41,338 nucleotides of DNA from an uncultured Actinomycetes bacterium. GTDB taxonomy: Bacteria; Actinomycetota; Acidimicrobiia; Acidimicrobiales; Microtrichaceae. The stretch lies in the NCBI GenBank assembly GCA_903868545.1, contig CAIPVR010000228.1:1-41338 (forward strand). Direction: 5' to 3'. Positions 37,051 to 41,338 of this stretch are shown here, in pieces (the stretch's first letter is position 1; each line of letters opens with the position of its first letter). Under the pieces are notes generated by a model. That model had not been told where the DNA came from. It did not search any database and was given only the letters and a program-made list of their open reading frames with translations. Position numbers and translations under genes: made by a program.

Positions 37051-37284
37051 ATGAAGGTCTGGATCGACCAGGATCTCTGCACCGGCGACGGGCTCTGCGA
37101 GGAGATCTCCCCCGCCGTCTTCACGCTCCTCGACGACGGCCTCGCCTACGTGAAGGAAGGCGACAAGGTCTTCTCCGACCCGGGTGGCGCCGAGGGCCTC
37201 GCCAACATCCCCGACGGCGAGCTCGAGGGCGTGATCGAGTCGGCCGAGGAGTGCCCCGGCGAGTGCATCTTCATCGAGCCCTGA
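37051..37284 (+). CDS. Small single-cluster ferredoxin
   Basis: 77 aa; [27 protein letters not shown]...[15 protein letters not shown]-like gaagg upstream. Confidence 0.9.
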   Translation: MKVWIDQDLCTGDGLCEEISPAVFTLLDDGLAYVKEGDKVFSDPGGAEGLANIPDGELEGVIESAEECPGECIFIEP

Positions 37285-37305
37285 GCCGGCCCGGACCGAT
37301 CCGCA

Positions 37306-37337
37306 ACGGCCCGCACCCCGACGGGGATGCGGGCCGT
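37306..37337. terminator. Hairpin terminator candidate downstream of ferredoxin
   Basis: Perfect 10-bp stem acggcccgca / tgcgggccgt plus cccc/gggg with a single-A bulge. Confidence 0.65.
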
Positions 37338-37367
37338 GGCGCGTCCGGGGGCGGGTCGGTCACCGAC

Positions 37368-37859
37368 TCACGGGCCGACCGACACCCCGCCCTGCGGTCC
37401 CCTCGTCGTCGGCGCCGCGGTGGTGGGTGCCGCGGTGGTGGGTGCCACCGTGGTGGGTGCCGCGGTCGTGGGTGCCGCCGTGGTCGGTGGGCGCGTGGTG
37501 GGCGCCGTGGTCGGTGCCGACGTGGGACGGGCGGTGGTGGAGACCACCGTGGACGTGCTCGAGGTGCTCGAGGTGGACGTGGACGAGGTGGTGGTCGTGG
37601 TGTCGGTCGAGTTCCCGCGGCCGAGCAGGAAGGCCACGGCGGCCACGAGCACCACGATCACGGCGATGAGTCCCCAGGCCCACCCGGGCAGACCGGAACC
37701 CTTCCCGTCGTCGGATGCTGCGGCCCCGGCCGCAGGCTGGGCGTAGCCGGCGGTGGGATCAGCGACGGGGGGTGGTGTGCCGGGGGCCGGCACGGCGGCC
37801 TGGTTCGGCATCACCCGGGTCGGCTCGTCGGGTGGAACGGGGGGCTGCTGGTCGGTCAT
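37368..37859 (-). CDS. Single-TM protein with Pro-rich cytoplasmic N-terminus and Thr/Ser/Pro-rich extracytoplasmic tail
   Basis: 163 aa from ATG at 37859; [40 protein letters not shown], (PTTAA)n. Confidence 0.7.
   Translation of the reverse strand: MTDQQPPVPPDEPTRVMPNQAAVPAPGTPPPVADPTAGYAQPAAGAAASDDGKGSGLPGWAWGLIAVIVVLVAAVAFLLGRGNSTDTTTTTSSTSTSSTSSTSTVVSTTARPTSAPTTAPTTRPPTTAAPTTAAPTTVAPTTAAPTTAAPTTRGPQGGVSVGP
37411..37485. repeat. Imperfect 15-bp tandem repeat (ggtgccgcggtggtg)n, 5 units
   Basis: Units 37411-425, 426-440, 441-455, 456-470, 471-485 encoding PTTAA/VA pentapeptides on the minus strand. Confidence 0.85.
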
Positions 37860-37983
37860 GTGGCACCTCGGGGGGACGGATCCTCGGCCGGCCAACGGCT
37901 CGGCCGGGTGCCGACGCTAGACCCGGCGACCAGCTGCTCGGGGGACCACGTGGCGCCCCACGCGGCCGCCCCTGCGGGCCGTG

Positions 37984-39153
37984 TCAGCGGTCGAGGCACG
38001 GGCCCGTCCCGACGGGGGCACGGGACCCACCGAGGGAGGCGACCAGGGAGCGGACCTGATCCGGGGCGAGCGCGTACGCCACCCCCGGCCGGTCGGGGGC
38101 CACCGCCACCGCCACCCCCCCCACCGGTCCCTGCGGCGTGGCGACGGCGCTGCCGGAGTCGCCGGGTGCGAGGTCGGTCGCCAGCACGACGAGGCGACGG
38201 TCGACGAGGTCGCGGTCGTAGATGTCGTACCCGCGTGCGTCGAGCAGGCCGGCCACCGAGTACGGGGACGGGTCGAACCCGCCGCCGCCGGGGAAGCCGA
38301 GGACCAGGCCGTCGCGACCCTCCTCGGGCTCCTCGAGCCGGAGCGCGGGCCGGGTGAGGTCGGTGGCCACCAGGGCGAGGTCCACCGACGGGTCGAACGC
38401 CACCACGGTGCCGCGGGCCGACCGGTCGTCCGTGGTGCGCAGCTCCACCCCCCGGGTGCCGGCCACGACGTGGGCGTTGGTGACCACCAGGCCGGGCGCC
38501 ACCACGAACCCGCTCCCGGTCTGGATCGTGTCGCACGCCCGTCCCTCCAGACGCACCGAGCTGGCGGCGAGGCGGTCGAGCGTGCCGGCCGACACCGTGG
38601 AGCCCCTCGGTGGTGGCGGGACCGACGTGACCGGCCGTGCCTCGCTGAACAGTTCGGGGAAGTTGCCCTCCGCCAGCTGCTGCTCGAGGTCCGCGAGTTG
38701 CTCCGGCGGCTCGGGGAGTCGTTCGGTGGCGAACCGCGCCACGGCCGAGGACCGGGCGGCCTCGGCCGCCCAGCCCTCGGTGCGCGACATGAACGGCAGT
38801 ACCAGCCAGGCCAGGACCGCCACCCCGAGCAGGCCGAGCAGGCAGCCGCCGAGCGCGTCGAGCGTGCGGGCCCCGCGGCTGCGCACGGGTGGCCGGAGCC
38901 GTGCACCGATCGCGGAGCCCACTCCCTGGCCCAGCGAGGCCACGAGCACCAGCGCGAGCACGCCGGCACCGAGCAGGAGGGTGTCGGACGGCCAGTCGAC
39001 GAGGCGCAGTGCCCTCGGGACCAGCACGACCGCCAACCCGAGGCCGAGTGCCGCGCCCAACCAGCCGAAGGCGCGGGTGAGGAAGCCGAGACGCCACCCC
39101 AGGAGCGCCGCGAGGGCGGCCAGGACGAGCAGGGCGATGTCGAGGCCGTTCAC
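37984..39153 (-). CDS. MarP-like membrane serine protease (CvpA-type TM domain + trypsin-like domain)
   Basis: 389 aa from GTG at 39153; VNGLDIALLVLAALAALLGWRLGFLTRAFGWLG; triad context NAHVVAG / DPSVDLALV / APGDSGSAV. Confidence 0.87.
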   Translation of the reverse strand: MNGLDIALLVLAALAALLGWRLGFLTRAFGWLGAALGLGLAVVLVPRALRLVDWPSDTLLLGAGVLALVLVASLGQGVGSAIGARLRPPVRSRGARTLDALGGCLLGLLGVAVLAWLVLPFMSRTEGWAAEAARSSAVARFATERLPEPPEQLADLEQQLAEGNFPELFSEARPVTSVPPPPRGSTVSAGTLDRLAASSVRLEGRACDTIQTGSGFVVAPGLVVTNAHVVAGTRGVELRTTDDRSARGTVVAFDPSVDLALVATDLTRPALRLEEPEEGRDGLVLGFPGGGGFDPSPYSVAGLLDARGYDIYDRDLVDRRLVVLATDLAPGDSGSAVATPQGPVGGVAVAVAPDRPGVAYALAPDQVRSLVASLGGSRAPVGTGPCLDR

Positions 39154-39929
39154 GCCCCGAGTCGGGCCGAGGTGAGGAACCCGGTGTGGGCCACCATCCG
39201 GTGGTCGGGCCGGACGGCCTGCCCCTCGACGTACCACCCGCGCTGGAGCACCTCCCGGGTGTCGGGATCGAAGAAGCGGGAGCGGGCGAGCGCCTCCCGC
39301 AACTGCGTGACCTGCAGCACCGAGGGCGTGTAGGCGAGCAGGATGCCTCCCGGCCGGAGCGCCTCCTCGGCGTGGGGCACCACCTGCCACGGCTCGGGGA
39401 GGTCGAGCACGACCCGGTCGAGGTCGGTCTCGTCGATCCCCTCGTAGCAGTCCCGCAGTTCCACCCGGTAGCGGGCCAGCACCTCCGGACCGAGGAACTT
39501 CTCCACGTTGGCGCGGGCCCGCTCGGCGAAGTCCTCCCGCAGTTCGTAGCCGACGATGTCGGCACCGGACCGGAGCATCGCCATGGAGAGCGCGCCGGAG
39601 CCGACGCCGCTCTCGAGCACCCTCACGCCCGGCGCGATGTCGGCCAGCATCAGGATGGGGCCGAGGTCCTTCGGGTAGATCACCTGCGCACCGCGGGGCA
39701 TCTTGAACACGAAGTCGGCCAGGGTCGGCCGGATCACGATGAAGGCCTGCCCGCGGGTGGTCCGCACCGTGGACCCCTCGGGGAGGCCCAGCAGGTCGTC
39801 GTGCTCGATGAAGCCGGAGTGCGAGTGGAACTGCTTCCCTGCCGTGAGGGTGGCCTGGTAGCGCCGGCCCTTGACGTCGATGAGTTGCACCAGGTCGCCC
39901 TCGGCGAGGGGCCCCACCCGCGCCGTCAC
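39150..39929 (-). CDS. trmI: tRNA (adenine-N1-)-methyltransferase, m1A58 (TrmI)
   Basis: 259 aa from GTG at 39929; IYPKDLGPILMLADIAPGVRVLESGVGSGALSMAML, DLPEPWQVV, AYTPSVLQV. Confidence 0.9.
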   Translation of the reverse strand: MTARVGPLAEGDLVQLIDVKGRRYQATLTAGKQFHSHSGFIEHDDLLGLPEGSTVRTTRGQAFIVIRPTLADFVFKMPRGAQVIYPKDLGPILMLADIAPGVRVLESGVGSGALSMAMLRSGADIVGYELREDFAERARANVEKFLGPEVLARYRVELRDCYEGIDETDLDRVVLDLPEPWQVVPHAEEALRPGGILLAYTPSVLQVTQLREALARSRFFDPDTREVLQRGWYVEGQAVRPDHRMVAHTGFLTSARLGA

Positions 39930-40873
39930 GGTGTGCTCCGGCGGCCGAGTTCCACCGGGACCGGCCCCGGCGTACCGCCGGCCCGCTCCACGAGGCGGCA
40001 GAAGGCGCAGACCTCGCCGGGGGTGGGTGATCCGCAGACGGCGCAGGAGCCCAGCGTCTCCCGTTCCGCCTCCGCCTCCGCCTCGAACCGTGAGGCGGCC
40101 CGTCGGAGGAATCCCGCGTAGAAGTCGGCCTTCGTGCCGGGCGACTGCACCTCGATCGCGTTGAGCGCCTCCTTGTAACCGAGGTGCTTGTTGCCGACGG
40201 CCATCGGGCACTCCTCCACCTGGTACTCGATCCCCGACACGATGCAGTACGCAGCGGTCTCCCGCTCCGAGAGGCGGACGAGCGGCTTCACCTTCCGGGG
40301 GAAACCGTCGCGGGCCTCGAGCACCGGTCGCTGCCGCCCGAGGTACTCGGTCTGCCAGCGCAGGACGTTGCCGAACAACACGGCGGCCTCGTCGTCGAGG
40401 TTGTGCCCGGTCACCAGCACGTCGTACCCCTCCTCGAGGGCCACTCGGTCGAACACGTGCCGCTTGCTCATGCCGCAGGCGGAACACGGGGCCCGCCGGG
40501 CGGCGCGTGCGCCGGTGGGGATGTCGTAGCCGTAACGCTCCACCAGGTCGACCACCCGCAGCCGCGCTCCCCTCGACGCGGCGTAGGCCTCGGCGTACTC
40601 GTGGGACACGTCGCTGTAGGACCCGATCCCGAGACCCACGTACAGGCCGTCGGCCTCCACGCCGAGGTCGAGGAGCAGGTCCCAGACGGCGAGCGAGTCC
40701 TTGCCGCCGGACACGGCCACGAGGGCGCGCTCGCCCGGCCGCAGCATCTCGTGCTCGTCGATGGCCCGTTGCACCTGGTCACGGCAGAACTTCGTGAAGT
40801 GGGGGACGCAGAAGTTGGCGTTGTGGCGCCGGAGGTCGATGATCGCCGGCTCCCGGCAGACCGTGCACTTCAC
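39926..40873 (-). CDS. TtuA/TtcA-type tRNA 2-thiolation ATP-pyrophosphatase
   Basis: 315 aa; N-terminal CTVC...C zinc finger, PP-loop VAVSGGKDSLAVW, CSACGMSKR, C-terminal CAVC...CAFC. Confidence 0.85.
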   Translation of the reverse strand: MKCTVCREPAIIDLRRHNANFCVPHFTKFCRDQVQRAIDEHEMLRPGERALVAVSGGKDSLAVWDLLLDLGVEADGLYVGLGIGSYSDVSHEYAEAYAASRGARLRVVDLVERYGYDIPTGARAARRAPCSACGMSKRHVFDRVALEEGYDVLVTGHNLDDEAAVLFGNVLRWQTEYLGRQRPVLEARDGFPRKVKPLVRLSERETAAYCIVSGIEYQVEECPMAVGNKHLGYKEALNAIEVQSPGTKADFYAGFLRRAASRFEAEAEAERETLGSCAVCGSPTPGEVCAFCRLVERAGGTPGPVPVELGRRSTP

Positions 40874-40886
40874 CGTGGTCCCCCGA

Positions 40887-41087
40887 TCATGCCGCGCCGC
40901 CGGAGATCACCGGGCGGACCTCCACCTCGTCGTCGTCCTCGAGGCGTTGGTCGCCCGGGACGATCGTCCCGTTGCGCACCACGAGCACCGACTCCCGGTT
41001 CACCCCGAGCCGGTCGAGCACGACCGACACCAGGGCGGGGCCGGCCACCTCGACCGTGCGCGACGGATTGCGGAGGTGCACCTTCAT
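40887..41087 (-). CDS. MoaD/ThiS/TtuB-like beta-grasp sulfur-carrier protein
   Basis: 66 aa; MKVHLRNPSRTVEVAGPALVSVVLDRLGVNRESVLVVRNGTIVPGDQRLEDDDEVEVRPVISGGAA. Confidence 0.8.
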   Translation of the reverse strand: MKVHLRNPSRTVEVAGPALVSVVLDRLGVNRESVLVVRNGTIVPGDQRLEDDDEVEVRPVISGGAA

Positions 41088-41139
41088 CGGCTGGCTCCGG
41101 AACGTTCGCCCACGTGGTGGAGTCTCGCGGACCGGGGGG

Positions 41140-41338
41140 TCACTCGAACACGCGGGTCCGTCGGCGGCCGGGGATGCGGCGCCGGTGGCGCCGGGCCTCC
41201 TCGAAGCGGCGCTCCCGCGACCGGTCCAGGCGATCGGTGACCGTGTCGAGTTCCGCCCGTGTGCGCAGCAGGCGCTTCGAGGGCGATGTGAGACGGTCGA
41301 ACCGCTTCCCGAGGGCCATCTCGGCCCGGGCCGCCCGG
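41140..41338 (-). CDS. Basic C-terminal protein fragment (partial; continues beyond window)
   Basis: Open reverse frame from stop at 41140-41142 to window edge: ...RAARAEMALGKRFDRLTSPSKRLLRTRAELDTVTDRLDRSRERRFEEARRHRRRIPGRRRTRVFE*. Confidence 0.4.
   Translation of the reverse strand, partial: RAARAEMALGKRFDRLTSPSKRLLRTRAELDTVTDRLDRSRERRFEEARRHRRRIPGRRRTRVFE

Noticed and set aside
37368-37895. Upstream N-terminal extension (MAGRGSVPPRCH) of the Thr-rich protein
   Set aside because: MTDQQPP start at 37859 gives a better N-terminus; extension has no support.
1-41338. CRISPR arrays, rRNA/tRNA genes, transposases, phage genes, toxin-antitoxin pairs, defence islands
   Set aside because: No repeat-spacer periodicity, conserved RNA sequence, or transposase/phage motif noticed; only in-gene tandem repeats found. 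A tRNAscan/Infernal run would be needed to exclude small RNAs.

Overview
High-GC actinobacterial chromosomal segment, probably Acidimicrobiia-like (taxonomy is inferred from gene content and GC skew of codons, not tested). It holds about 42 plausible CDSs and no rRNA, tRNA, CRISPR array or mobile element that I could support. The core is a complete Pup-proteasome locus on the minus strand: arc/mpa, dop, pup, prcB, prcA, then pafA. It is followed by DUF3866-like, pafB, pafC and lepB. Flanking blocks are: (i) trmI, a ttuA-like tRNA thiolase and a small MoaD/ThiS/TtuB-like beta-grasp protein ending ...SGGAA; (ii) tatB-tatC-helY plus a truncated diacylglycerol-kinase-like ORF; (iii) a SCO1 - PCu(A)C - CtaG copper/cytochrome-oxidase assembly operon; (iv) an oxidoreductase - tatA - M20 peptidase - ThyX-like operon; (v) a two-subunit acyl-CoA dehydrogenase pair preceded by a palindrome matching the KstR-type TNNAACNNGTTNNA consensus. 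The observations most worth follow-up are the tandem ThyX-like protein, whose two halves each keep a different part of the ThyX signature motif; the trmI/ttuA/ttuB-like cluster beside the Pup system; and the KstR-like operator. All calls come from reading the sequence and the supplied ORF track; no database search was run.
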